A stretch of 64,000 nt of DNA, taken from Martinezella hainanensis. GTDB taxonomy: Bacteria; Pseudomonadota; Alphaproteobacteria; Rhizobiales; Rhizobiaceae. Below the pieces are notes generated by a model. That model ran no database searches. It saw only the letters and a program-made list of their open reading frames with translations, and was not told where the DNA came from. Every line of letters starts with the position of its first letter. Within the stretch, counting starts at the first letter, position 1. The DNA is taken from positions 124,001 to 188,000 of the forward strand of contig NZ_FMAC01000004.1 in NCBI RefSeq assembly GCF_900094555.1. The letters run 5' to 3'. The position numbers and the translations under genes are program-made. Shown here one piece after another: positions 18,437-26,062 of this stretch.

Positions 18437-19645
18437 ATGAACAAGATGCTTCTGACCATTCTGGCCGTCGTCGTTCTCGATGCTGCCGGCACTGGCTTGG
18501 TGATGCCCATTCTGCCGAAACTCCTCAAGAGCGTGGCGCATTCGTCCGAGCTCGGCTGGCGCTATGGTGCGTTCCTGTCTCTCTATGCGGCGCTGCAGTT
18601 TCTGGCCTCTCCCGTTCTCGGGACGCTGAGCGATCGTTACGGTCGCCGGCCGGTGCTGCTTATCTCGCTGGCGGGCGGCGTGATCGACTATGCCTTCATG
18701 GCATGGGCGCCGGGCTTTTGGTGGCTGTTCCTCGGGCGTGCCGTCGCCGGCCTGACGGCGGCCAACGCAGCGGTCGCAACCGCCTGCCTTGCCGACATCA
18801 CGCCGGAGGAGCGTCGTACGCGCGCCTTCGGGCTTCTCAGCGCGTGCTTCGGCATCGGCTTCATTCTCGGACCTGTCATCGGCGGGGTGCTCGGCACGAT
18901 TTCGCTGCGCGCGCCTTTCGTGGCGGCTGCGTTTCTGGTGATGGTGAATTTCATTGTCGCGCTTGTCGTGCTGCCTGAGACGCGGACGGTAAAGCCCGAG
19001 CGGATCGATCCAGCCGCCTTTCATCCACTGGCGCCGCTGCGCTGGATTGGTGCGTTTCCGCCGCTGCTGTTCATGTCCGTCCTTCTTGCCATCGTCGGCG
19101 AGGTCGGCGGCACCGTCTGGGTGCTCTATGGTCAGGACAAGTTCGGCTGGGATACGGCAACCGTCGGCCTGTCTCTCGCCGGCTTCGGCCTGTTCCATGC
19201 GCTGGCCCAAGCTTTCGTCGCCGGCCCCTTGAGCGAGCGCTGGGGCGAACGCTGCGCGCTTGTCGTCGCGATCGCCTGCGATGGCGCGGCCTATGTTGCC
19301 ATCGCCTTCGTCACACAGGGGTTTCTCGTCTTTCTTCTGTTTCCGCTCTTCTGCCTCGGCGGGATCGGCCAGCCGGCGCTGCAGTCCTTGATGACGCAGC
19401 GCGTCGGTGCAGACGAGCAGGGGCGCCTGCAGGGCGTGCTGATCAGTCTGACGAGCCTCGCTTCCATGATCGCGCCATTGGCGATCAGCGAGATCTATTT
19501 CGCATCAAGACATGTCTTTCCCGGCCTGGTCTGGGTGATCGGGGCCGCGCTCTATCTCTTGTGTGTGCCGGTATTGTTTGCAAACCGGAAGCGGGCAGAT
19601 GGGCCGCTGGAAGGAACGGCACATCGGCAAGGCGAGCAGCCCTGA
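18437..19645 (+). CDS. MFS efflux transporter, TetA/TCR family
   Basis: This 402-residue transporter of the major facilitator superfamily has about 12 transmembrane segments and resembles TetA drug/proton antiporters. Motif 1 VVLDAAGTGLVMPILPKLL at the N-terminus and motif A GTLSDRYGRRPVLL in the first cytoplasmic loop are as in TetA(A/B/G). The C-terminus is short and polar. Its start at 18437 directly follows an operator site and has no recognisable Shine-Dalgarno sequence. Drug export is likely, but the specific substrate is unproven. Confidence 0.9.
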   Translation: MNKMLLTILAVVVLDAAGTGLVMPILPKLLKSVAHSSELGWRYGAFLSLYAALQFLASPVLGTLSDRYGRRPVLLISLAGGVIDYAFMAWAPGFWWLFLGRAVAGLTAANAAVATACLADITPEERRTRAFGLLSACFGIGFILGPVIGGVLGTISLRAPFVAAAFLVMVNFIVALVVLPETRTVKPERIDPAAFHPLAPLRWIGAFPPLLFMSVLLAIVGEVGGTVWVLYGQDKFGWDTATVGLSLAGFGLFHALAQAFVAGPLSERWGERCALVVAIACDGAAYVAIAFVTQGFLVFLLFPLFCLGGIGQPALQSLMTQRVGADEQGRLQGVLISLTSLASMIAPLAISEIYFASRHVFPGLVWVIGAALYLLCVPVLFANRKRADGPLEGTAHRQGEQP

Positions 19646-19742
19646 AGGGCGCATGGCGGAATAATGCAAAGGAAGCGGGCGGCCAGCCAGCTATATGGCA
19701 GTGCCACGGTTTAGCATGAATGGCGCCACCGCTTGTCCGTGA

Positions 19743-20660
19743 TCAGTTGACGGATTCGTCCGGATCGGTGTCCTTGGCCTTGGTGAAGAGGCTCTTCAAT
19801 GCACTGGTCTTGGCTTTCGTCGCCTTGTTGGCCTTGATCGCCCGGGTCGCCGCCTTGGCCTGTTCCAGCATCATCTCGATCTGGATCTGCTGGATTTCCG
19901 TCAGTCGTTCCCATTGGCGATTAAGGAGATGGTCGACCTTTTCATGCAGGTGACGGATTTCCAGTTCGGCCTTCAGGTTGACCTTATAGTCATTGAGGGC
20001 ACGCAAGCGATCCTTCTGTTCCTGGCGGCGCTGGCTCATCATGATGATCGGCGCCTGCAGGGCGGCGATCGTCGAGAGAATGAGGTTCAGCAGAATGAAC
20101 GGATAGGCATCGAAAGCCTGTTTGTCGCCCATGAGGACATTGATGCCCATCCAGACGGCGAGAAACAGACAGAAGGAGATGATGAAGGTCCAGCTGCCGC
20201 CGAAGGACGCGACGCCATCTGCCATGCGGTCGCCGATGGAGCGGTGGTCCTCGTAATCCTCTTCGATATTCTCGGCCAGCGTATCATGCGTCTTCAGGCT
20301 TTCGACGACCTCGTCCTCGAGGTTGGAAAGCTCGCCGCGCTCCACCGTCAGCAGCTCGGCGATATATTGGGCGCGATAGTCGTCCATGACCTTGCGGCTG
20401 ATATAGTCGTCGGCGCGAAGTTCGGGATGCTTCAGCCGCATGAAATCCGCCAGCGAGGGGCGGAGGTCGTCGACATGAACAGCATCTTTTTTCTTCAGCA
20501 CCTGACCGGTGATGGCATCGATCAGCTTGACGGACTTGGCCTTCGCCTGCGCGAGGCTCTTGGTATAATCGTTCATTTCCACAACGGTCGGGCTCTCGCC
20601 CTCGCCCGCGTCGAAATCGACGATGCCTTCCGCCGGCTCAAAGGTCTTTGTTTCTGTCAT
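19743..20660 (-). CDS. DUF1003 domain-containing membrane protein
   Basis: This 305-residue protein has two transmembrane helices (about 153-172 and 184-205) with the DUF1003 signature GSWTFIISFCLFLAVWM, then PFILLNLILSTIAALQAPII and MMSQRRQEQKDRL. A cytoplasmic helical tail follows (LHEKVDHLLNRQWERLTEIQ) and ends in a Lys/Ala-rich segment. The acidic N-terminus precedes a CBS/MgtE-N-like region (LRPSLADFMRLKHPEL). The function of the family is unknown. It is flanked by long non-coding stretches and appears to be a single-gene unit. Confidence 0.88.
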   Translation of the reverse strand: MTETKTFEPAEGIVDFDAGEGESPTVVEMNDYTKSLAQAKAKSVKLIDAITGQVLKKKDAVHVDDLRPSLADFMRLKHPELRADDYISRKVMDDYRAQYIAELLTVERGELSNLEDEVVESLKTHDTLAENIEEDYEDHRSIGDRMADGVASFGGSWTFIISFCLFLAVWMGINVLMGDKQAFDAYPFILLNLILSTIAALQAPIIMMSQRRQEQKDRLRALNDYKVNLKAELEIRHLHEKVDHLLNRQWERLTEIQQIQIEMMLEQAKAATRAIKANKATKAKTSALKSLFTKAKDTDPDESVN

Positions 20661-21137
20661 CTAAGGGGCCTTCTTTGACGCTTTTTTCGTTCATCTAGCC
20701 AATAATGCGAACAGGAATATGACTGTTAGAAGACAGTGAAAATTGCGGCCGGTAAAAGCCATTGCCACCTATCCGCAACTTTCCTCTTCCGTCTGCTCCT
20801 GTAGGATTCTTAGCGCCATTATCCTAAGCAACGGCAAATGCAATGCATGGTTCCTGTTGTCCATGCGCCTGCTTCGACTGTGGGATTTGAAAGACAACTG
20901 TTCCGGGCGATTTCGTAAACGTTTCCGAAAGCGCTGCGTGTTTCCGTCAAAATTTCTACGGCTTCGATCAGGTTTTGAGTTTCTCCCCCCTTGACCAACA
21001 GCGGCCGACCTCTATTTGCCGCGGTGCAACAGATATTCGCCAGCGCGAATAAATATTGAAGTTTCAAAGGATTACGTCGCATCAACAGGAGTTGGGCCTG
21101 TTGCCACGGGTTTTGCACATGTGCGGAAAGGATAGCT
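20661..21137. other. Intergenic region upstream of DUF1003 and dioxygenase genes
   Basis: These 477 bases separate the divergent DUF1003 and dioxygenase genes. They should hold both promoters, but no strong promoter, terminator, repeat or coding frame was recognised. Confidence 0.4.
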
Positions 21138-22094
21138 ATGCACAATCCCCCGGCAAGAGACTTGGAGTCCGTCGCCCGGCAGGGTAGCCGCTTCAAGCGG
21201 ATGGCTGTTAGGATACCGACCTACCTGACTGATCTTAAAGAGAATCCGGCCTGGTTGCCTATGTTCCTGCTGGCCCGAACCCTGCCGTTTCGGCGGATGC
21301 ATTGGTTTGCCACCAAGCAGCCTGTCAGGCTTTCCGTTTCCGGACCTTCGATGTTTGCGGACGTCGAGCGTGGTGCCGTCGTCAAGGCCTTGCGGACGGA
21401 TGGGATCTATCCCAACCTGATGCTGCCGGATCACATTCATCAGGAAATTGCCGAATTCGCGCTGGCGACCGGCTGCTACGGCAATTTCAACCGGCAGCTC
21501 GAATTCGTCGCAAGCGAGCATCGGCAGGCGGAGGCTCGTTTCGGACGACCGATTCTGAGCGGGCACTTCTTCGAGCGCTCGCTCGATTGCGAGGCCGTGA
21601 TGGCGGTCCAGCTCGATCCGCTACTGGTCGACGTCGCCCGCCAATATCTCGGCGGCCAGGCCAAGGTCATCACGACACGCATCTGGTGGAGCTTTCCGAC
21701 CCAGGCTTCCGAAGCCGATAGAAGCCTCGCCTCGCTTGATAAATATCACTTCGATCTCGACGATTGGCGGATGCTGAAGTTTTTCTTCAACCTTGTCGAT
21801 GTGGATGAAGGCACCGGCCCGCATGTCTTCGTCAAGGGAAGCCACAAGCGCCGCCGGGTCCGGCATCAGCTGACCTTGCTTGTCGGGCATCCGGCCAATG
21901 AAGTGCTCGACTATTACGGACAGGCGAATGCGCTGACGCTGACCGGCAAGGCCGGCTCCGGTTTCGTCGAAGATCCCTTCGGCTTCCATATGGGTACCGT
22001 GCCGACGCAAAAGCCGCGGCTGATGATGGAGGTCGGTTTCGGCGTCTCGAAACCGTCGCAGCGCCGCTTCCACGGCGAACCCGTGCTGCGCTGA
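21138..22094 (+). CDS. Phytanoyl-CoA dioxygenase (PhyH)-like protein
   Basis: This 318-residue protein fits the Fe(II)/2-oxoglutarate-dependent PhyH family. A metal-binding HxD is seen in KYHFDLDDW near residue 202, followed by the family block FFFNLVDVDEGTGPHVFVKG and SH. A later His (GFHMGTVPTQKPRLMMEVGF) is a good candidate for the third metal ligand, with the Arg of KPR for 2-oxoglutarate. The substrate is unknown; relatives hydroxylate lipids, small metabolites and natural products. It stands alone, upstream of a repetitive element. Confidence 0.8.
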   Translation: MHNPPARDLESVARQGSRFKRMAVRIPTYLTDLKENPAWLPMFLLARTLPFRRMHWFATKQPVRLSVSGPSMFADVERGAVVKALRTDGIYPNLMLPDHIHQEIAEFALATGCYGNFNRQLEFVASEHRQAEARFGRPILSGHFFERSLDCEAVMAVQLDPLLVDVARQYLGGQAKVITTRIWWSFPTQASEADRSLASLDKYHFDLDDWRMLKFFFNLVDVDEGTGPHVFVKGSHKRRRVRHQLTLLVGHPANEVLDYYGQANALTLTGKAGSGFVEDPFGFHMGTVPTQKPRLMMEVGFGVSKPSQRRFHGEPVLR

Positions 22095-22095
22095 A

Positions 22096-22200
22096 GTAGG
22101 TAACGCGAAAGTGCGCAGCGGTTTTCCGTCTGGAATTGCGTGAAAACAAAGAGATAGAGTGCTTCAGAGATTCTGTGAAAAGCTCTGTCGCTCTAGCTTG
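22096..22200 (+). repeat. Rhizobial intergenic repeat element (second family)
   Basis: The stretch with GCGAAAGTGCGCAGCGG, GGAATTGCGTGAAAAC and AAAGAGATAGAG, followed by the imperfect dyad AGAGTGCTTCAGAGATTC / TGAAAAGCTCTGTCGCTCT, resembles an intergenic repeat I know from Rhizobium chromosomes. Only one copy is in this window, so repetition cannot be shown here. It lies between the dioxygenase and the doxX-like gene, which converge. Confidence 0.5.
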
Positions 22201-22246
22201 GCATCGCGGAGCGCCATTTGCCATTGGCACTCCCGTCTGACCGACC

Positions 22247-22732
22247 TCAGGCCGAGCGCGTGAATCGCTTGGCAATCAGATGATCGAGCGCGACGCGGCC
22301 AGGCCCGCCCGCTATGATTACCAGAAAACAGGTTGCCCATGTGCCATGCGTCGGCCAGGCATCCGGATAGACGAAGATCTCGATGACAACAGTCATGCCG
22401 AGCAGCGCCAGCGCCGAGAGCCGGCTTGCGAAGCCGATCACCAGCAGAAATGGGAAGAAGTGTTCGCTGAAGGCGGCAATATGCGCGGCGATCCAGGGAT
22501 CGATCAGCGGCAGCTTGTATTCCGTCTGAAAGAGATAGACGGCATTGTCGGTCACATGCCAGCCGTCCACCTTTGTCTGGCCGGACTGCCAGAAGACGGC
22601 GGCGATCGATAGCCGCGCAATGAGCGCGATCACATCATGCGGAATGCGGTCGAGAAGCTTCAAGGCGCCGTAGAGCCTTTGGGGCATGGTTTCGCGTTCG
22701 GCCGGGGCGGCCGTCATCATCTGGTTCTGCAT
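22247..22732 (-). CDS. DoxX family membrane protein of the bufferin operon (BufD-like)
   Basis: This 161-residue membrane protein has four predicted transmembrane helices and DoxX-family features (LLDRIPHDVIALIARLSIAA with FWQSGQTKV; FFPFLLVIGFASRLSALAL; a final TCFLVIIAGGPGRVALDHL). ATG at 22732 follows GGGAGAAC. DoxX-type proteins are regular last members of bufferin operons, although their role is unresolved; a redox or membrane-anchoring job is possible. A RIME-like element fills the gap to the upstream bufC-like gene, so co-transcription is likely but mRNA levels could differ across it. Confidence 0.85.
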   Translation of the reverse strand: MQNQMMTAAPAERETMPQRLYGALKLLDRIPHDVIALIARLSIAAVFWQSGQTKVDGWHVTDNAVYLFQTEYKLPLIDPWIAAHIAAFSEHFFPFLLVIGFASRLSALALLGMTVVIEIFVYPDAWPTHGTWATCFLVIIAGGPGRVALDHLIAKRFTRSA

Positions 22733-22745
22733 GTCGGTTCTCCCT

Positions 22746-22860
22746 GGAGCAGGATGCCGAAAAGTGTGATCGGTTTTTCGGACGACATCATGCTCCACTT
22801 CTTTGATTTTAGAGCGGATTCAGATTTTAGGTCGAACAGACCTAAAATCATCCGGCTCTG
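22746..22860 (+). repeat. RIME-like palindromic intergenic element, copy 2
   Basis: This 115-bp element is the near-identical reverse complement of 4068-4180, with the same two dyads (GATGCCGAAAA facing TTTTCGGACGACATC, and GATTTTAGGTC facing GACCTAAAATC). It lies between the bufC-like and doxX-like genes and occupies almost the whole gap, so it would be transcribed within the operon and form strong hairpins in the mRNA. Confidence 0.85.
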
Positions 22861-22864
22861 GCGT

Positions 22865-23623
22865 TCAGCGAATGGCCATGAAAGCGCCTGCCGTAAACGC
22901 ACCGGCCAGGTTGGCGGAAAGATCAAAATTGGCGGCTTCCGCTAGAGCGGCCTCATAAGCCTCGCCAAGTGCGGCGCCGGCAAACAGCTGCTCCAGAAAG
23001 GTCGCGCCGCCCGGCGGCAGGCGATGCACCTCGACGATCATCTGCGGGCGGATGACGAGAGCATCCTCGGCGGTCCAATCGGTAATATCGGCAAGCTCGA
23101 TTTCGCCGGTGTTCATCGCCCATATGGTGACGGCCGGATGGGCGGAACGCATAATCGAAGCGGAAGGATGCGGCATGAAAGCCAGCTCCGCCAGGCCTGC
23201 CGGCTCGATAGTTGCCAGGAGAGCCGCATCGAGCGGCACGGCATCCGCCGCGTGATAAGCTCGCCCCCGCAGCGCTTCCAATCGCATGACATCGGCCAGA
23301 TAGGGGATTTCCCGCGCCGGCACGAAACTCTCGACGAAATCGGGGAAATCATCGCCATAGGCAAGCAGCAGCGGCGATCGTGGCGGGTGCAACTGGATAA
23401 ATTCATGCGCCATGGCGGCGAAGAATTCCTCGCCGACGATCCTCTCGGCAGCCGGAAAGCGCGAGGCGAGCGCGCCGATCAGGCCGATGGCGACATTGTT
23501 GCGATAGACGCCGAAGCGTCGTGTGGGCTTCGGGCCATTCCAGGCGGTCAGCCCCTCGGGCACGGCGAGGCCGGGATCGATGAGCGCTGCGGCGAATTCG
23601 CTTTGCGTGGTGAGAGACATCAT
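22865..23623 (-). CDS. DUF2063 protein, MNIO partner (BufC/HvfC-like)
   Basis: This 252-residue protein has the DUF2063 N-terminal domain (TQSEFAAALIDPGLAVPEGL, RRFGVYRNNVAIGLIGAL, FPAAERIVGEEFFAAMAHEF) and a C-terminal half like HvfC/BufC. In MNIO systems this partner binds the precursor peptide and presents it to the DUF692 enzyme. The gene starts 7 bp after the bufB-like stop, with its ribosome binding site GAGGAGGG overlapping that stop, so the two proteins are translationally coupled. ATG codons at 23623 and 23620 are adjacent and cannot be told apart. Confidence 0.9.
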   Translation of the reverse strand: MMSLTTQSEFAAALIDPGLAVPEGLTAWNGPKPTRRFGVYRNNVAIGLIGALASRFPAAERIVGEEFFAAMAHEFIQLHPPRSPLLLAYGDDFPDFVESFVPAREIPYLADVMRLEALRGRAYHAADAVPLDAALLATIEPAGLAELAFMPHPSASIMRSAHPAVTIWAMNTGEIELADITDWTAEDALVIRPQMIVEVHRLPPGGATFLEQLFAGAALGEAYEAALAEAANFDLSANLAGAFTAGAFMAIR

Positions 23624-23630
23624 TCCCTCC

Positions 23631-24485
23631 TCAGGCTGCCCGAAGTGCGGCGGCGCGTTCCAAAATCGCGTCGGCAGCTTCAGCCTCTGCCCGCAAAATC
23701 GGCCATTCCGGCACGTCGTTGTCCCATTCTACCAGGCTGGCGATCGGCCCGGTGCGACTGATCAGTTCCTCGTAAAGTTCCCAGACGGGGTCCTTGACCG
23801 GCGTATCGTGGCTATCGATCAAAAGGGGCGCACCGGCATCGTCGATGGTCTCCGAATGGCCGCTTAAATGGATCTCGCGTACCCATTGCACCGGGAAGCA
23901 CTTGAGATAGGCCCGCGGGTCCAGGTGGTGATTGGTGGCGGCGACGAAGACATTATTGACGTCGAGCAGCAGGCCGCAGCCCGTGCGTCGGGCGACTTCG
24001 GCCAGAAAATCCGTTTCCTCGATCGTGCTTTCCTCGAAGAGCAGGTAGGTAGCCGGATTCTCCAGCAGCATCTGGCGGCCGAGCAATGTCTGTACCTCAT
24101 CGATGTGAGCGCAGACCTGTGCGAGCGTCGCCTCGGTATAAGGAAGAGGCAGGAGATCGTTGAGGAAGGCGGTGTCATGGCTCGACCAGGCGAGGTGCTC
24201 CGAAAAACTCTCCGGCTCGTAGCGATCGCAGACGATTTTCAGGCGGGCGAGATGCTCCTTGTCCAGTGGCTGCATCGAGCCGATGGAAAGGCCAACGCCG
24301 TGGATGGACAAGGCATAATCCTGCCGTAGTTTGCCGAGTTGGGCGTGCGGCGGACCGCCGGCGCCCATATAGTTTTCGGCATGGACTTCGAAGAAGCCGA
24401 TCGGCTGTGTAGCGTCATTGATCGCGGAAAAATGCTCGGGCTTGAAGCCGACGCCGGCGCGGCGGGGAAGTTCTGACGGTTTCAT
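23631..24485 (-). CDS. MNIO family oxidative enzyme, DUF692 (BufB-like)
   Basis: This 284-residue TIM-barrel protein belongs to the multinuclear non-haem iron oxidative enzymes (DUF692). Family motifs with likely metal ligands are visible in order: [58 protein letters not shown] and IDSHDTPV. Characterised members modify Cys residues of peptides, for example to thiooxazoles in bufferins or oxazolone-thioamides in methanobactin. ATG at 24485 follows GGAGGCC; an in-frame extension upstream to 24791 is antisense-like and was rejected. It sits between two DUF2282 precursor genes and the DUF2063 partner gene, so the substrate is very probably those peptides. Confidence 0.93.
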   Translation of the reverse strand: MKPSELPRRAGVGFKPEHFSAINDATQPIGFFEVHAENYMGAGGPPHAQLGKLRQDYALSIHGVGLSIGSMQPLDKEHLARLKIVCDRYEPESFSEHLAWSSHDTAFLNDLLPLPYTEATLAQVCAHIDEVQTLLGRQMLLENPATYLLFEESTIEETDFLAEVARRTGCGLLLDVNNVFVAATNHHLDPRAYLKCFPVQWVREIHLSGHSETIDDAGAPLLIDSHDTPVKDPVWELYEELISRTGPIASLVEWDNDVPEWPILRAEAEAADAILERAAALRAA

Positions 24486-24547
24486 TGCGGGCCTCCGGGT
24501 GAGAGTAATTCCAGCAAAGTTGCGAAGTGGTCTTGCGTTCGGAAGGC

Positions 24548-24577
24548 GGGCGGCGCCTGTAAAAGGCTGCGCCGCCC
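24548..24577 (-). promoter_or_regulatory. Intra-operon hairpin between precursor genes and the MNIO gene
   Basis: On the minus strand a perfect 9-bp GC stem (GGGCGGCGC with GCGCCGCCC, loop of 12) lies in the 122-bp gap between the second precursor gene and the MNIO gene. No T-run follows. It could protect the 3' end of the short precursor mRNA or reduce read-through, giving more peptide than enzyme, as is common in RiPP operons. Confidence 0.5.
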
Positions 24578-24607
24578 ACGCGTTTGCGCTGCCTCGTCTG
24601 ATCGGGG

Positions 24608-24892
24608 TCAGACCGGGGCCGGACCCTGCATCAGGGTGCCGTGACCATTCGGTGTCTTGATCGTCTCGCAGGTTCCTCCGGGAACCAGCTTCCACGAGTT
24701 CCGCTGGTAGTCGACCTTCGAGGTGCCGGCGCAGGTCGTGCCGGGGCCGGCGGCGCAATCGTTCTGGCCCTTGAGGGCGACGCCGTAGCATTTTTCCTTG
24801 GCGTCTGCGGCCGAGGTGGTCGTTGCGCCGGCAACCAGCGTCACTGCGGTTGCGACCGATGCGGCCAGGGCTAATGCGGACATCTTGTTCAT
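24608..24892 (-). CDS. DUF2282 bufferin-type precursor peptide 2
   Basis: This 94-residue secreted peptide has a signal peptide of about 30 residues ([12 protein letters not shown] ... TTSAADA) and a mature part with four Cys in [27 protein letters not shown] and PGGTCETIK. These are the conserved DUF2282 positions. In bufferins, central Cys residues are converted to thiooxazole rings by the MNIO enzyme and the peptide binds copper in the periplasm. The start at 24892 has an AAGGAG ribosome binding site. It is about 70% like the upstream precursor around the first two Cys ([18 protein letters not shown] is identical in both), so the two arose by duplication; this copy has a longer segment between the second and third Cys. 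Confidence 0.92.
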   Translation of the reverse strand: MNKMSALALAASVATAVTLVAGATTTSAADAKEKCYGVALKGQNDCAAGPGTTCAGTSKVDYQRNSWKLVPGGTCETIKTPNGHGTLMQGPAPV

Positions 24893-24938
24893 GGCAAACT
24901 CCTTACGAGCGATGGTTGACAATCGATCCGGTTCCCGA

Positions 24939-25205
24939 TCAGGCCGGCGTCAGCGAGCCGTTGCCCTTCGGGGTCTTCATGGAGGTGCAGGTGCCCGTCG
25001 GAACAAGCTTGAAGGACATCTTATCATAGCTCATGGTCGATTTGCCGGCGCAATCATGCTTGCCGGCGGCGCAATCGTTCTGGCCCTTGAGAGCGACGCC
25101 GTAGCATTTTTCCTTGGTATCGGCAGCCGATGCCGGTACGGCGACGGATGCAAGTGCCGATGCGATCGAGCCTGCGATAGCCAGGGTGATGATGCTGTTC
25201 TTCAT
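24939..25205 (-). CDS. DUF2282 bufferin-type precursor peptide 1
   Basis: This 88-residue secreted peptide is the first gene of the operon. A signal peptide of about 28 residues ([13 protein letters not shown] ... VPASAAD) is followed by a mature part with four Cys: [26 protein letters not shown] and PTGTCTSMK. The pattern is that of DUF2282 bufferin precursors. ATG at 25205 has an AGGAG ribosome binding site; a start at 25238 would lack one. A promoter of the type GTAAC-N17-CGTAG lies at 25255-25281, and the same pattern precedes the divergent sigma factor gene, indicating sigma-factor control. Confidence 0.92.
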   Translation of the reverse strand: MKNSIITLAIAGSIASALASVAVPASAADTKEKCYGVALKGQNDCAAGKHDCAGKSTMSYDKMSFKLVPTGTCTSMKTPKGNGSLTPA

Positions 25206-25254
25206 GGATCTGTCTCCTAGATGGATGCGAGCCGTCATTGGCTTGCATCGGGGT

Positions 25255-25281
25255 CTACGGAGCGCGCTGGCGAGATGTTAC
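25255..25281 (-). promoter_or_regulatory. ECF sigma promoter of the bufferin-like operon
   Basis: On the minus strand a -35 element GTAAC (25277-25281) is separated by exactly 17 bases from CGTAG (25255-25259). The pattern is the same, with the same spacing, as at 25457-25483 in front of the sigma factor gene. GTAAC-type -35 boxes are known for Caulobacter sigma-F. The start of transcription would fall near 25248, giving a leader of about 43 nt. Confidence 0.7.
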
Positions 25282-25456
25282 AGCTGCGTCGGAATTTTTT
25301 TCGAGATGGCGCCGATCATATTACGCCGGCTATTCGTCCTGGCCAGTTTCAGGTGAGTCTGTCATGGCAGCGTGTCTGATATGCGTAAGGAGAGGTGCGA
25401 GAGGACGATGGGTACCGACGAACAGGAAAGGGCTTGAAAAATAAGTGCGGTTGCCG

Positions 25457-25483
25457 GTAACGAAAGCCTGCGATCCCGCGTAG
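25457..25483 (+). promoter_or_regulatory. ECF sigma promoter of the sigF-nrsF-like operon
   Basis: GTAAC at 25457-25461 is followed after 17 bases by CGTAG at 25479-25483, matching the promoter of the divergent precursor operon. It implies autoregulation of the sigma factor. The -10 box ends only 12 bp before the annotated ATG at 25496, so a transcript from here would have a leader of only about 5-7 nt. Confidence 0.65.
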
Positions 25484-25495
25484 AGGAGATGTCGG

Positions 25496-26062
25496 ATGGA
25501 TCATTCGGCGCGCGAAGAGGAATGGGCAGTCTGGATGCGCGCCGCCATTAGCGGCGATGCGCAGGCCTACCACCGTTTCCTGTCCGCGGTGACGCCGCAT
25601 CTGCGTGCCATGGCGAAAAGACGCTGCGATCAGCTGGGGGCGCCGGTGAGCGAGGCCGAGGATGTGGTTCAGGAAGTGCTCTTGGCCGTCCATCTGAAGC
25701 GCGGCACATGGGATTCATCCCGCCCGATCGGACCCTGGCTGTCGACGATCGTGCGCAACAAGCTGATCGACAGCCTGAGACGGCGCGGGCGGCATATGAG
25801 CGTTCCGATCGACGATGTGATCGATTTTCTGGAGGCGGAAGAGTATGCGGACGCCTTGGACCGGCTCGATGTCGATCGTATGTTGGAGCAGTTGAAAGAT
25901 CCGCAGAAGACGATCGTGCGTTCGATTTCCGTCGAGGGAAGCAGCGTCCGGGAAACGGCGGACCGGCTGAAGATGACGGAAGGGGCGGTGCGCGTGGCGC
26001 TGCACCGCGCGTTAAAGGCGCTTGCAGCCCTCTATCGGAGTGAGACCAGTGAAAACCGATGA
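25496..26062 (+). CDS. sigF: ECF sigma factor, SigF-like
   Basis: This 188-residue sigma factor has region 2 at about residues 22-90 (AYHRFLSAVTPHLRAMAKRR, AEDVVQEVLLAVHLKRGTW, PWLSTIVRNKLIDSLRRRGR) and region 4 at about 130-180 (VRSISVEGSSVRETADRLKM, TEGAVRVALHRALKAL). The downstream overlapping gene encodes a NrsF anti-sigma factor, which places it in the Caulobacter SigF group responding to heavy-metal or oxidative stress. ATG 25496 follows GAGGAG, but this lies at or before the expected start of transcription; ATG at 25535 is the alternative. Its likely targets are the divergent bufferin-like operon and its own operon. Confidence 0.93.
   Translation: MDHSAREEEWAVWMRAAISGDAQAYHRFLSAVTPHLRAMAKRRCDQLGAPVSEAEDVVQEVLLAVHLKRGTWDSSRPIGPWLSTIVRNKLIDSLRRRGRHMSVPIDDVIDFLEAEEYADALDRLDVDRMLEQLKDPQKTIVRSISVEGSSVRETADRLKMTEGAVRVALHRALKALAALYRSETSENR

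Noticed and set aside
24485..24791. Possible 102-residue N-terminal extension of the MNIO enzyme
   Set aside because: The extension overlaps the precursor gene in another frame, is Arg/Pro-rich and lacks family similarity, while ATG 24485 has a strong ribosome binding site.
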